DNA of 64,000 nucleotides. It comes from Paramecium pentaurelia. Taxonomy: Eukaryota; Ciliophora; Oligohymenophorea; Peniculida; Parameciidae. Positions 36,366-48,958 of this stretch are shown here, one piece after another (the first letter of the stretch is position 1; the number at the start of each line of letters is the position of its first letter). The notes beneath the pieces are model-generated. The model saw only the letters and a list, made by a program, of their open reading frames with translations. It was not told the DNA's origin and did not search any database. The position numbers and the translations under genes were made by a program. The stretch lies in the NCBI GenBank assembly GCA_905183005.1, contig CAJJDO010000100.1, positions 323,173 through 387,172 of the forward strand. The letters are read 5' to 3'.

Positions 36366-36790
36366 TTGTAAAACGAATAATTATAAAATATATAATCCTA
36401 ATTTTAATAAAACTATAGTTTCCTAAAGTATAAAACTTAAATTATTTTCTTAATATTTATTCACCCATTTCAAAATATAAGTCTAATTAATCAAGTTGAA
36501 TTAATGAGTATATGATTTCCAATTAATTTAACTCTTACCATATTTGGTTATTGGAATAAGAAGAATTTATTTAATTTTAACAATTTTTAATCATAAATTT
36601 CTTCTGAATTCATAAGGATAGAATTATTATTTAAATATATAATTTTTCTAATGAGCTTAGCATTCATAAATGGTTCTATAATTTTTATTAAATATCTTTA
36701 TAAACATTATAGTTAATTATTATAGTCAACCAAGATTGATTGATAAGTTTTATATTTAATTTGTTAAAGAATTATTTTCATTAATTTTAA
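36366..36790. other. Intergenic, divergent gene starts
   Basis: About 425 bp of AT-rich DNA between divergent starts (36365 minus, 36791 plus). It should carry promoters for both; no motif stands out. Confidence 0.45.
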
Positions 36791-38257
36791 ATGAGTGAAC
36801 TTTAATTAATTCGTCCACTCTATCAACAGGGTTCAGTTATGAAAGAGTTAACGATTGCATCTCTTCAAACTGCTATGAGCTTTCTTCTAGAATATCTACC
36901 GAATACTATTTCAATTTATTTGCTAGAATTCAAAGAAGACTCTGTATTAGTGGGAGCTTTGGGATTAGGAATTCTTACAACTCAAGCATTTGGAATGGGA
37001 ATTTTAAATGGTTTAGCTACGGGATTGGAAACCTTAGTATCTTAAGCTTATGGAGCAAATCATTATGAATTATGTGCAAAGCTATATTATAGATCATTGT
37101 TTTTGTGCACATTGTTTATGATTCCTATTTCACTATTCTTGATTTTTTCAACATAAATAATATCTTTTATCAATAAGTACAAGTGCAGGTTTACTTTAGC
37201 AATACAGAATTAGCAGAAGAAACAGGAAATTTCAATAGATATATGATTTTAGCAGTTTACTTGAATGCAATTTTTGTGAATACAAAAGTATTTTTAAATG
37301 GTTAAAACATTTACAAATATCAATTCTACACTTAACTTGTGACATGCATTCTATTTGTTGGCATAAGCTACTTATTGATAGTTAGATTAGAGTTGGGAAT
37401 AGTAGGTTGTGCATTAAGTTTAACAAGTTTGGATCTATTGAATAACATAATCTTATTTTCGTTTATTTTTGTAACTAAATGCAGTTAGGCTACTTTATAT
37501 AAATTTAAATTGATTTACTTAAAAAACACAATCAAATTTTTGAAAGAAGCAATACCAATAGGTTCTATATTATGGTTAGAGTGGATAAGCTTTGATTTTT
37601 ATGTAATTTTAGTTAGTTATTTAAACACTTCAACAATAAGTGCTCATGTATTAATGTCTAATTTTGCAGGATTTTTATATCAATTTAGTTATGGCATTTC
37701 TATAGCATCTACTACATTTGTGGGAAATGAAATGGGAAGAAAGAAAGTGGATATGGCTAAAAAATATACAAAAGCTACATTTTTGATTGATGGAATCTTT
37801 TTATTAATAATTTTAGGATTATTCTCAATATTTGGAAAGACTGTAATTGATTATTTAAGTGAAGATAAAATTGTTGTAGAGTAAATTTATAATTCTATGT
37901 ATCTATTAGTAGCATTCATTATTTTAGATGGTAATATGAATTATATTAATAAAAGGTTTATAAGCTATAATTTCAGGATTAGTAAGAGCTATAGGAAGAG
38001 AAGCAAGTGCTTCTATTACATTTATTTTATGTTATTTAGTGATGGGAGAAATAATTGGATATTTATTATGTTATACTGCTGAGATTGGACTAAAAGGAGT
38101 GTGGATTGGAATTGTAATAGGAGCTATAGCTTATGATATAATACAACTTGTGAATTTATTATGGAAAGATTGGAATGTTTTAGCTGAGAATATTGTTGAT
38201 AAATTAATGATGTTGCATTAATAATAGAATGTAATACTTTAGGATGATGACATATGA
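36791..38257 (+). CDS. MATE-family efflux transporter, 472 aa
   Basis: Integral membrane antiporter of the MATE (multidrug and toxin extrusion) family, which exports organic cations in exchange for H+ or Na+. Family features in order: N-terminal PLYQQGSVMKELTIASLQTA, then GLATGLETLVSQAYGA (the MATE G-L-x-T-L-x-x-Q-A-x-G-A block), LKEAIPIGSILWLEW at the start of the second half, GISIASTTFVGNEMG, and FIILDGLQAIISGLVRAIG. About 12 hydrophobic segments. Introns: 23 nt near 37178-37200 and 37931-37955 (ends AAG, splicing into the conserved DGLQ motif). Spliced length is a multiple of three. Confidence 0.93.
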
Positions 38258-38294
38258 TAAATAATTTATATTATTTATATTTATATCAATTTTT

Positions 38295-39911
38295 ATGATA
38301 ACATTCATAATTTACATTTTATTAGAGATCTTTTCAACGGCTAAAGAGATATATGTTTATATAGATGAATAACAAACTATTGATACATTTGAAGAATTTG
38401 GTGTTATTTTAGATGCTAATATTACTTATGGATCATAAAATTTACACCTATGTCAAATAATCAAATAAAGAATAAATAATCTAATTGAAAACTAAATACT
38501 TTTAGTACCATAAATTAATGAATGCGTTTTCAATTAATTTTATATTGATGGTTCCTTAAAATTATAGGGTAATTATTATTATATTGTATCAATGGTTCCA
38601 ATAAATAATGGATCTATAATTTTATTAAGTAATGGAATTCTTACTTATATATATGAAAATAATAATAACATATTCAAAATTGAATCAGATTATTCTATAT
38701 TCAATGATTAAAGTCAATTAATAATAGATACTGTTTATATGTTTTATTTATCAACTACTCATAAAATAATGATTATACTTAATAATTAATTGATATATGT
38801 ATAATTAAATAAAAATCAATCCAATATATTTGGTCAGTATACTAATCAAATTGATGAAAAAATCTTAAATACTTAAAATATAGAGTTTGTTGATGATTAC
38901 TTATTCATAGTACGATAGAATTAATTTACAATATATTCTTTTAAAAAATAAGATTTTGAAAAAATTTATAATAATAATATCACAACAAATATAATTGACT
39001 TCAAAGTTAAGTAAGAAGATGATGAATTTTAGATATTCTTTTTGCATAGATGGTATGGTGTAAAAGTTTGTATTTATGATTTTAATTTACAATTATTTAA
39101 TGAAGTTTCATCATATGATGATATACCTATGAAAGGATATAAAATTGGATTATATAAACATATTTTAATGATTGTTGAAGAAAATAATGATGAATCTATT
39201 ATTAATGAATTACATTAGTCAAAAATAAGCAATAAATGGACTCTATCTAATCAATATCAAATATAAAATATTATTAAGGATATCAAATTTACAGAGGATT
39301 ATGCAATCTTAATTGGAAATTATGGACATCAAATTATTTATCATTCTCTGCCAAATGCAGATTATTAAATATAGTAATAAATTATTATTCCTGGATTACA
39401 ACAAATCTATCTTCTAAGTTAAACAGAATCTTAAAATCAATCATTAATAGGTATTACTAAAAATACCTATTTCATTTCTAAATTTTATATGACTCCTTAA
39501 AAGATTATTTGCTAATACAACTAAGAATTAAGTCCTATTTAATTCACATATTATTAAAATTCTACATAATGCTCTAAATTAAAATAAAAAAAAGAAGGTG
39601 AATTGTGTCTTTACATATCAAATTATACAGTTTCTTATAAATATCCTATAATTACTTCAAAATAAATAATATATATATTGAAGGTTCTTGCTTTCATTTT
39701 GGTAATTATAATAATATTTTTTATATACATATATATTAGGAAAAAAAAATTAAAGAAAGAATATTTATAAATTAACAGTAATTCAAGTAGTATTGCTGGA
39801 ACACCAGTTAATTTTGAACAAAGAAATATCTCTATTAGAATTTAGTAATAGTCAACTTAAACTGGAAGTTCATCTATTTTTAATTTAAAAAGGGATGAAA
39901 TTTCTCGTTGA
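38295..39911 (+). CDS. Type I membrane protein of unknown function, 538 aa
   Basis: Intronless frame beginning MITFIIYILLEIFSTAKEI, a hydrophobic signal peptide, followed by a ~440-residue Asn/Ile-rich extracytoplasmic region with repeating short beta-like stretches (SNGILTYIYE, GNYGHQIIYHSLPN, DFKVKQEDDEFQIFFLHRWY), then one membrane helix with VLAFILVIIIIFFIYIYI near position 39700, a basic stop-transfer KKKLKKEY, and a short Ser/Gln-rich cytoplasmic tail. It starts 37 bp after the MATE gene. The repeated blades could be a propeller. Not recognised; probably a ciliate-specific surface or endomembrane protein. Confidence 0.78.
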
Positions 39912-40450
39912 AAAAAAATAAAATTAATTATGAAATGAATATATATATATATAAAATAGGTAATATCCAAAATTCTGTCTTTATCTCTAATTTTTCATTT
40001 AACTATATCTGAGTTAATTTAAAATTAAAATACACATCAAGAATCAATCTAATTTATAAATTAATACTAATTCATGATTAGTTGTAAATAAAAATAATCA
40101 AAAGAAATGAGTTTAATAATTATGAACTTGAATTAATAGAAATTAATATTGATTATATGATATCAACTGAAAATGACTGATAAAATCTAGTATTTAGATC
40201 ATTAAAGGAGTAGAATTAGTCCATTCATATTCCTAATTTTTATTATAATTATTATTATTGTATTTAAGTATATCATTGAATTCATAGAAGTTTAATGATA
40301 TAATATTCCTTTAAAATATTGTACTTATTATATAATATTGTAAATTTATTCGATATTCTTTTTTATTAAAATTACTACTCAAAACATTATTATTAATAGT
40401 AAAAATGATTAATAAGTCTGCATTATTTATTGTACTTATATAATATTATA
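39912..40450. other. Intergenic between convergent genes
   Basis: About 540 bp of AT-rich DNA with a TA microsatellite near 39940-39955. Nothing coding seen. Confidence 0.5.
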
Positions 40451-40949
40451 TCAATCTGTATGTTAGGATCCTTTGGTAGCACCAACTCCTGGCTTTCCAT
40501 GTCTTGTTGGCTTATAGGTTAAAGAAAATTCACCCAAATATCTATGATTATAGTATTGCATTAATGTATACCTGCCTATCATATCAAACTTAATTTCAAC
40601 ATTGCTAAATTATCTGCCATTATATACTCCCACAATTGATCCAACCATCTCTGGGACTACAATAGTATTTCTTTAATGAGTCTTGACTGGTTTTGGTTTT
40701 TCTCCTGGTAAGGTTTCTTTCTTTGATTTACGAATCTAATGATAATTTATAACACTTATTTACTTTCTTCATTAAATTTTAGAAGGCATGTACTTTTTCA
40801 CCTTAATTAGAAATTCTTCTTCTTTATCTTGCTCTGAATTATTCAACCAACTTATCCATTGGCAATTTGACAAGCTCTTCAAGTTATAATCCTCTATAGG
40901 TAAACTTCTTGACACCTTTGAATTGTTTGTCTTAAGTTTATTCAGCCAT
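40451..40949 (-). CDS. RPS15: 40S ribosomal protein uS19 (RPS15), 146 aa
   Basis: Small-subunit ribosomal protein of the 40S head. Family features: GVKKFTYRGLQLEELVKLP, FRARQRRRISNQG, KPVKTHQRNTIVVPEMVGS, VGVYNGRQFSNVEIKFDMIG, LGEFSLTYKPTRHGKPGVGA. Introns 40736-40763 (28 nt) and a 30-nt intron near 40544-40573 interrupt it; the second falls between GR and YLGEFS. Spliced length is a multiple of three and near the usual size. The tail after GATKGS is short (QHTD). Confidence 0.97.
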
Positions 40950-41275
40950 TATTTGAAAAATGAAAATAAAGATTTTAATGTAATATAAACATAAATTATA
41001 TTATATAAATACAAAGCTAGTGAATAACTTTAGTATATATAGTATTTTTTAGGATCTCAAAAGTGAGAAAGTGATGATAAAAGTTTTAATAATAAGTGAA
41101 TTCATTAATATGATTAATATCTTAATGTAATAATTAATAAAATTGATTACAATATTGTTTGTTTAAAATAAATATCGATTCAAAAATTCTAATAATACTA
41201 TTAATAATACTGATCTTATTTCTTCATTATTTAATGATTTAGTTTATGACAAATCATTAAATAATAATAAAATCT
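40950..41275. other. Intergenic, divergent gene starts
   Basis: About 326 bp between the divergent RPS15 and 41276 genes; the ribosomal-protein promoter should lie here. No motif stands out. Confidence 0.45.
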
Positions 41276-41848
41276 ATGTTAGTATCTCCTTCAAGACGAT
41301 TATTCAAGAAAGACACCAAATCTATGAAACCTTCAATGTTTTTGAATGAATTTAACATATCTTCATTGTCTTAATTAATGACAGTAAAAAAAGAAGTCAA
41401 GATGAATTCAACAAGAAATATAGAAAACTTTGGATCAGTAACTTAAGTCAATGAAATTTTAGAAAATGAAGGCATATTACTTCTACCTTTTGTAGAAGAG
41501 AAACAAAAAATTCGATTTATTAAACCAACATCCAATCCAAAACAATCTCTCACCAGTAGAAAAGTAATAATAACTTAATCTGATTCTAATTCACCACTTA
41601 CAAAATCAGATATCTATTTACCAATAATCAATTCAATACCAACTTCTCCTACTAAGTTTTAAATTCCAAATCACAAAAGGCATTTGACAAATATAGATGA
41701 ATAACAGAAAAAAGTAGAATTCAGAAAGTCTATATAAGTAATTGATTTTGTTAATAATATTATTACAAAAGATGTGATAGATGGAAGTGTTAAACCATTA
41801 ACAAAAAAATTATAGAGATAACAAACAAAAATGATAAGAAAGATATGA
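41276..41848 (+). CDS. Hypothetical protein, 190 aa
   Basis: Intronless frame MLVSPSRRLFKKDTKSMKPS ... KKLQRQQTKMIRKI. Basic, Ser/Pro/Thr-rich, with several S-P and T-S-P sites (PTSPTKFQIP), probably disordered; an IDFVNNIITKDVIDG helix precedes the basic end. No membrane segment or catalytic motif. Not recognised. Confidence 0.7.
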
Positions 41849-42174
41849 GGACCTCGATTTTACATAATAATTATTTTGAATCTAATTTATATTATAGAAA
41901 ACTAATAATATTTATTATTATTTTGTTATTAGGTGATATCAGTTAAACAATTTAATTTCTATATCTCAACATATATTTTAAATAAATAATTGAAAAATAT
42001 TATATTTTATATTATATAAATTATGATTAGATATTTAGTTGTTCAATAATAGTAAATTAAATATATTTATAATACATTGATTGATTTTAGGAAAGTAATT
42101 TAAGTTCCAAAAAAAATATTAGAATCTGATAATTTTGAAATTAATTATTCTTAATATTAATTTCATTTATTTAT
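41849..42174. other. Intergenic, no gene recognised
   Basis: About 326 bp of AT-rich DNA. A frame starting at an ATG near 42023 runs some 70 codons but is out of phase with the next gene and low in complexity, so I do not call it. Confidence 0.4.
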
Positions 42175-42563
42175 ATGTCTGCATAAATTTAAGTTTGTTT
42201 AGACACGTTGGCTTTTGATTAAATTGAAGAAATAATTTTGATTAATGGATAACCTTCAATCTAATTAACTGTATATACACCCTTTAGTTAATATTGTTTT
42301 GAAAGTAATCAATATGATTATCTCAAGGTAATAAGCCAATAAAAGAATTTTATGATTATGTATTGCATATCTAAAAACATGGATTTATGTTATTAAGTCT
42401 AGATAAAGCTTAAATTGATCTACTATAAACAGTAAAAGACAAAGTAAAAACAATTATTGCAATTAATAATTTAATTGGTGAGCTATTATATAGAAGAGAT
42501 CTAATTACAAAATAAAAAGTAAATAATTGTGTTATCTAGAGACCATTAATTTATTAGGATTGA
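42175..42563 (+). CDS. Small hypothetical protein, 121 aa
   Basis: MSAQIQVCLDTLAFDQIEEI ... RRDLITKQKVNNCVIQRPLIYQD. One 23-nt intron at 42305-42327, ending in AAG, joins CFES to NKPIKEFYDYVLHIQKHGFM; spliced length is a multiple of three. The alternative, reading through without splicing, stays open but gives low-complexity sequence. Alternating hydrophobic pattern and no membrane segments suggest a small globular protein. The next gene begins 40 bp downstream on the same strand. Not recognised. Confidence 0.6.
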
Positions 42564-42603
42564 ATTAATAAATTTAAGTTTATTCACAAATTAAAGCTTT
42601 AGT

Positions 42604-43621
42604 ATGTTATTTTTATATACAGATTAGATTCCAAATATTGTAATGGGTTTCAAAATATCAGATTCTAATCTTACTGTGTCATAGATGATAATTGTTAATT
42701 AATTATTAATTGTTACTTTAGAGAATTAAAGTTAATTATAAAAATTTGGTAAAATTTGGAATTTGATTGAACCAGAAATTATGGGTTAAATGATAGTATT
42801 TATAATTGGAGAAGTAACTCCATTTCATAAAATCTTTGATAAATATTATAGTTTTAAACTATTTTGTGTTGAAAATAGTAATTTTATAATTGTTATATTT
42901 AGTTAATGATAAGTTAATAGTAGGAACATGTTAAGGAACATTAATTGTATACTAAATAATAGAAAATTCTATAAAAGAGAAAAATATTATTTAAGTTTTA
43001 ACATCTCCAATATATAAAATTAATCATTTTAATCAAGAAATTTATCTTGTTACAGATAGTTAAGTTAAGATTTTGGATAGATTAAACTTTGAATTGATTG
43101 GAGGAGGAAGTTTAAAAAATAGATTGTAAACAGCTTGGATATCTTGTTTAAATTTTGATGAAAAAGAAAAATTATTGTTTTTAGGTAAAATTAAATATAT
43201 TGTAGGTACTTCATAAGGTTTCATGTTAGTATATAAGAGAACTGAAAAACTAGAATACTTAAATTAAATTAATTTTAATGTTAATACTTCAATTAAATCA
43301 ATACAAATTATGGATAATTATCTGTATCCATGTACTGAAAATGGTGTTGCTATTATAAAAATGTTATATAAAGATAATTAATTTTAATATTAAGAGAAAA
43401 CAGCATTTGCTAGTTAATTAAAATTGGTTGGATTCATAAAAACATCAAATTCTGTATTTGGATTTACTTAATGTGGATTAATAGTTTAATGGAATCCAGA
43501 AAATGGTTAAATGAATTAAGCTTATAGAATAGATAAAAATTGTTTATTTGGGTTATATTAATAGAATTAAATATTTATTGTTACAAGTGAACAAATGATT
43601 CATATAGTTAATTTTTAATGA
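42604..43621 (+). CDS. Beta-propeller (WD40-like) protein, 323 aa
   Basis: Repeated blade-like strands: INDKLIVGTCQGTLIVYQI, EIYLVTDSQVKILDRLN, LGTSQGFMLVYKR, DNYLYPCTENGVAIIKML, FGFTQCGLIVQWNPENG, QIFIVTSEQMIHIVNF. No strict WD dipeptides but the G-T-x-x-G-x-L-x-V-Y pattern is that of propeller blades. Introns of 25 nt near 42878-42902 and 21 nt near 43185-43205 give a multiple-of-three length. The start is the first ATG in the frame after the upstream gene; a longer N-terminus cannot be excluded. Function unknown. Confidence 0.6.
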
Positions 43622-43941
43622 AATCAATTATCTTTATCAACTATTTTTATTAGAAAATTATAATAATTATTTTTTTTACTAATTTAACTAATATAGAAAT
43701 ATTTGAATATGATTCTGATTTGCATTTAGATTGATTTTATGTATTAAAAATAATTTTTATATTTAAATTAAATTTAGATCCAATTAAATAATATTTGAAA
43801 ATGAAAAATTCTAAAAATTCTATTTATATATTGGTTATAAAATTAATTTAGTATAAACATGGAAAATTTCATTCCTTTAAATTATTGAATCTTTTAATAA
43901 TTTTTATTATTTCTATATAAAAGAAACATTACAAAAAATAA
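43622..43941. other. Intergenic between convergent genes
   Basis: About 320 bp, AT-rich, nothing coding seen. Confidence 0.5.
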
Positions 43942-45813
43942 TCATATATGAATCTTTCGTAACTCTACAAATTCAGCTTAATCTTATAAAGTTAAATATT
44001 ATTGCTTTTCATTTCGTTTTTATAACAAAAATAACTAATTGTTGCTTATTTGCATTGCTTCTACTGGGCCATATTTTCCATAATCTAAAAATTCATTTAC
44101 TATAAATTCAACATATGTATAATCTTTTCTTGAATCTATAAGATGAGCTTATGTATCAATATTCATTACTATAACCTTTGTATTAGGCACTTTATCACAA
44201 TATCCTCCAACAATAAAAATCTATGTTGGATTTACCTATTATGCAAAACTAAAGTTTGGTAATATAAAGTGTGGTTTTTTAAAATTTATGATTTGCCATT
44301 CATTATTTTTAAATTCTTCTACACAATTAAGAGGTTTATTATTAGTTTCAATTCCACCATATTTGAAAATACTTGAATTATTATAACAAACTAATGTACA
44401 ACCTATTCCTGGTTTTTAGCAATCACTTAATTTCATCCACTTTTAAGTTTAAATATTATAACAAAATGTATTAGCTGTCAATAGTTAATCGCTATATCCA
44501 GAACAAATATATAACAATTAATTATTTTCTCTAATATATACTAATTCATTTACATATAACATATCCAAAACCCCATCTATTTGTATTACTTTATGGAATT
44601 GATGTTACCTCTTTTAAAGCTGGTATGTCATCATCTAATTCATAAACTAAATGACAATTCATTCCTCCTATAACAAATACTCTAAATTATTAAAATATTA
44701 TAGTCACAGCCTATTCTGATATCTATTATGATTAAGAAAGATCTAATAATTCTAGAAAGTAATTTTTCATATTAAATAAATTTGATTATAAAATATTTCT
44801 ACTCCAAGGAATTCCATATGCAATAGATCGAGGTTCAGGTACATTCAATATAGAATATTATTTACGGTAATATTCAAAAGTCTCTGAAAATGTAATTTTT
44901 AAATTGTCCTTAATTAACTTTTGAGGTTCCTAAATGGATAATAATTGGCATAAATCTTATATCTTAATTCTTTTATTTGGATCCTATTCAACCATACTTT
45001 CTAAATAAGATTTATAAGTGTCTCCATATTTCATTTAAATTTCTTTGATGCTTTATTTAATATCTTCATATTTCCTTAATTAATCTATATGTCTTAATAA
45101 AAATAGCTATATAAATATAAGTCCTAAAGAATATATTGCTTAAGAGTAGATATAATTTATATTTTTATAATCCTTTACTTATTCAGGTGCTTAATAAAGT
45201 AAACTTTCCTTTTTAGCTTTTTCTTGGGCATGTTAAGTTAATAATATTGGAATACAATTAAATTTCATACATGTATCTGAGCAAATCAAAATACAAGACA
45301 TTGTCACAGGATTAAAAGCTATAATTTATTATTATTGCAAATAATTTATTGACAAGATAATTGCCCTAAAGAATACAACAATATCTTCTTTTAGTAATTG
45401 AATTTTCTTAGACTAAATTTATTTAATATATATTACTTAAATGTTCTCTAGATATTAATTTAAATTCTATGAATAGGTGTCAAACACTAAAATAAATTTA
45501 TATAATTTATTTAAATTTTAATCAATTAACATGTCATATGTCTAGTTATTATTAATTAATATAAACCCATTTGTCTATGCATAATAATCCATCAGAATTA
45601 ATTATTTCATATTTATGTATTTCTTCTATGTATTTTAAATGTTCTTTTTCATTCGAGATTAATCTTTCCAACAGAAACATATTATTATTTTTTCTTTCGA
45701 TTATACACTTTTATTATTTTCATATTAACATCTTCATCTATAAGTTCTTCCTATTCTAATCCATCCAATACTCTATCAAATGGAGTAAATTTTGAAATTT
45801 TCTTCTTTATCAT
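43942..45813 (-). CDS. Kinase-like plus Kelch-like protein, with apparent frame breaks
   Basis: The N-terminal half has the shape of a degenerate protein-kinase domain: hinge-like FILVFDTYSQNLNQYL, C-lobe YQAPEQVKDYKN, SLGLIFIQLFLL and LESMVEQDPNKRIKIQDL. No HRD or DFG motif is visible, so it would be a pseudokinase. The C-terminal half has Kelch-type strands: FVIGGMNCHLVYELDD, IFKYGGIETNNKPLNCVEEF, IFIVGGYCDKVPNTKVIVM. Between about 45590 and 45740 at least two frame changes are needed that no GT-AG intron explains, one at an A-run near 45690. Either a decaying gene or single-base errors. The stop at 43942 is clear, the start at 45813 tentative. Confidence 0.6.
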
Positions 45814-45905
45814 AACTGATAATCAAATTAGAATATTTATTATTGCATCATATTATGTAATACAAACTCTTGTCCCTTCTTCTAATTTCAACAATAGTAT
45901 GGTAT

Positions 45906-46839
45906 ATGAACCAAACCTCATAGCCTAAATTTTAGAGAGGTTTTTCTAAAGATTTTAAAGCCTTTCTTGATTAAAATTACAGGCTTTGGGGTTTCCATAG
46001 ACCTGATATCCTTTCTGGATGCTATGGGTAATTGAAATATATATCAATCTAGAGGAGCAGACACTAGACCTACTTAAAAACCATCAAAAATACCAATTAT
46101 ATTTATTCATGGAAATAGCGATGTGGCAGTAGGAGATGGAAGCTATGGAATTTATATTACAGGATTTAGCTCACAGATTGAATATTTTTTAAGTCAAGGA
46201 TATGAGAAATAAGATTTATATGCTACCACTTGGGGAGATGCTGACCCTACTACAGCAAGTCTCAATTATCATTCTGAGAACTATCTTAAATACAACAGAG
46301 CATTTGTTGAGGCTGTTTTAGAATACACAAAATCTCCTTACGTCAATATTATTTCTCATTCTATGGGTGTAACTTTAGCCAGAAAAATCATCAAAGGTGG
46401 AACTGGTCACGATGAATTGGGTAGTGGTAGATATGATCTAGGGGATCCTCTTACTTCAAAAGTCAAAATATTTGTTGGGTTAGCAGGTGGAAATTAAGGG
46501 TTAAGTTCTTGTTATACTTCTGGTTCAACTTTACCTACTTGTGGCATGACTAATGGTTTCTATCCAGGATAACCACCATTTGTTGGAAGATCCACATTCT
46601 TAGAAGAATTGGATTCTAATCCAGCAAAAGAAGGAAAATATGTTGTAACAGGTAGAGCCAATTATGATGAAATTATTGGAGGTAATAATCTTGTTTGGGG
46701 AAAATATACAACTAGAATAAAAAATGAAAATGAAGAGATAGTCTTTAGTAATTCAAATATAGGTCACTTTGGATTAAGAGATGAGGCTGGGCCTTAGATT
46801 TACTAAATCTTTAAAAAATAAGGAGCTATAAATTAATGA
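45906..46839 (+). CDS. Class 2-type triacylglycerol lipase, 302 aa
   Basis: Alpha/beta-hydrolase lipase. N-terminus MNQTSQPKFQRGFSKDF, then FLDQNYRLWGFHRPD and, across a 25-nt intron at 46028-46052, SGCYGGADTRP. The oxyanion block is PIIFIHGNSDVAVG, the nucleophile elbow ISHSMGV (Ser in S-x-S-x-G form with a preceding His), and the catalytic His is probably in NIGHFGLRD. The segment YATTWGDADPTTASLNYHSE matches the nematode-type lipase class 2 pattern. No signal peptide is obvious. Spliced length is a multiple of three. Confidence 0.9.
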
Positions 46840-47675
46840 ATTGAGCAATTATATATATATTATTTATTTAAACATAAAATTGTTATTTATATTATTTAAA
46901 CATAATTTTTAGATAATTTTCCTTTAATATTATATTTCCATTCATCAAATAAATAACCACTATAATCTTAATTATACTTATTATTAATACCAAGTCACTT
47001 TTATTCCTAAAATTAATTTCAAGTTAATTTTATCCCTAGAATAATATTAAAATTATTGTTTTATTTAACCTCCAAATAATTTTTTAATAATCTAAATAAA
47101 CTCTAAAAATACAAAATTCGACAAAAGATTCTCAAATATATCTTTAGGACAACCATATTTTAACTAAAACTATTTTTAAATATTATATTATTTGATTTCG
47201 TAATTTTATTAATAAATTTAGGTTCAATTAATGAATTTATGATTAAACATAGACAATTATGATAAATTCAAAATGAGAATTAAACAACAAAAAGAGATAG
47301 TTTAAAGGTATTGGCTGTAATCAATAATCATACTAAAATATTATTCACTATTTGATATACACTTAAGTGATGTTCTTTTTTTTATTAAGGAATATATAAA
47401 TTATATAATTGATTTAATATAGCTTTAATTATTTGTTAACAAATTTTTTAATTGTGATTAGTTATTCTTGTTTATAAATATCTTCTTTAATTAGTAAATG
47501 GATTCACAATTAAAGAGTATCCTTTCCTAATTCTATGATGATCGTGAAAACTTATAAAATTTATTAATTCACTGACATGATATCAAATTCATCCTTTATC
47601 ATTCATATTAATTATTATTCATGAATATCAATATTTATAGTTTATATATAGACATATAAAGATTTAAAATCATAA
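46840..47675. other. Intergenic, no gene recognised
   Basis: About 840 bp of very AT-rich DNA. A 25-codon frame (MDSQLKSILSQFYDD...) begins near 47501 and ends in TGA; it may be a gene remnant but is too short to support. Confidence 0.4.
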
Positions 47676-48065
47676 GTGAATAATAAGAAAATAAAATTTA
47701 ATAGAATGATTATTTTCAACTCTACTAGCTTTTTTGAAACTTTTAATGTAGAAAATTATTCCATTCATGGAGCTAATCCGTTAGAATTACATAGTCACAT
47801 TTTTTTTTGGTATTTTATTATTTTTTTTCAAAAGAAGGGACACATCCAAAAGGATACTTATGATTAAATCTAATATTCTTTAATTTAGTTGGAATCATAT
47901 CTTCTTCTTCTATTAATGGCTAAGTATCCCCAAAACTTTATAAAAAACTTAAAGGAGATTTTGTTATTTTTTCCATAAAAAATTTAAAAATAATTAGTTA
48001 TTTTTAATTACCATGAAGTACTCTCTCTTATATAGTGGGATTAAAGATTGATATCTTAATAATGA
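47676..48065 (+). pseudogene. Remnant ORF A, related to remnant B
   Basis: TGA-free frame of 129 codons. From an internal Met at 47706 it reads MIIFNSTSFFETFN and VENYSIHGANPLEL, then a T-run-derived Phe/Ile-rich stretch. The same layout (MIDF.RSS.F.....N, V-D-NYSI, a Phe-rich run, then TATCCCC-containing sequence) recurs about 790 bp downstream. Repetition with divergence suggests two decayed copies of one family. Not recognised; no start or splice signals support expression. Confidence 0.35.
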
Positions 48066-48491
48066 AATGTATTTTTGTAATAAAATATTTACAATATGTA
48101 GTCTATAAAATATATGAAACTGGCTATTATAATCAAACTACATCTGATATATATTTACTAGCCAAAATAATACTAAGTATAAAATTAAATAAATAAAATA
48201 TTGAAATGGATAAAGAAGTGAGTAGGAAATATTAAATATATAATCAATCTCCTATCTTCTAATATAATAGAAGATTTCATATACTAATTGTAAAAGTTGA
48301 GTAGCAATATTTACAATAATTATTTTGAATTGAAAATTTGTTAATAAAACTTATAGTTTAAAAATTTAATATGAAAAATTTCTGGCAAATATTTCTATAA
48401 ACCGAGCTCATTTTCTATTAATTGAAAACATAATTTTTAAGTTATTTAATTAAACATAAACAGTTTATATTATCAACAGACATGAGTATTA
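48066..48491. other. Intergenic, no gene recognised
   Basis: About 425 bp of AT-rich spacer between the two related remnants; nothing coding seen. Confidence 0.4.
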
Positions 48492-48734
48492 ATGATTGAT
48501 TTCATAAGGTCATCCCATTTCAATGATGTAATTAATCTGGATGTTAAAATTTGTGGTGTAGATAATTATTCCATAAAATAAGTTCATCAGTTAACACTTA
48601 AATACTTTTTTTTCTTTTTTATATTTTATTTTTTGAGATTTCAAGTTAAATGTGGTGATTAAAATAATGTTTTTGTGGAGGATCGTATTATTAGTCATCT
48701 CCATTAATAGGGCTAGTATCCCCATTTAAAATGA
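48492..48734 (+). pseudogene. Remnant ORF B, related to remnant A
   Basis: 80-codon frame MIDFIRSSHFNDVINLDVKI with CGVDNYSIKQVHQLTLKYFF, then GDQNNVFVEDRIISHLHQQ and a TGA shortly after. NYSI and the neighbouring nucleotides (GTAGA(A/T)AATTATTCCAT, TATCCCC) match remnant A. It is short and has no family match that I know. Confidence 0.35.
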
Positions 48735-48958
48735 GTTGAGTAATTGGATGATATTGGATAGTTTACATAAGTGAGTTATTTAAATAGTGTTGTATTTTTA
48801 ATATTAATTTAAATTACTGTTGCATGAATAAGACATGTTCGATTAAAAATGTTAAAGATTTGAACCAAAATTATGAGAATGATATTATAATTTAAATTTA
48901 ATACGCACCATAATTATTTATAGAATTAAGTGAAGTTAATTAAACAAATTATATAAAA
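48735..48958. other. Intergenic spacer before the CLK gene end
   Basis: Short AT-rich spacer, no features seen. Confidence 0.4.

Noticed and set aside
42320..42600. Single long propeller gene starting at 42175
   Set aside because: Reading through gives low-complexity sequence, whereas a 23-nt AAG-ending intron gives a complex 121-residue protein with its own stop; a separate downstream gene then has a consistent length.
45814..45919. N-terminal extension MRFGSYTILLKLEEG of the kinase/Kelch gene
   Set aside because: It needs a 48-nt intron and overlaps the lipase start codon on the other strand.
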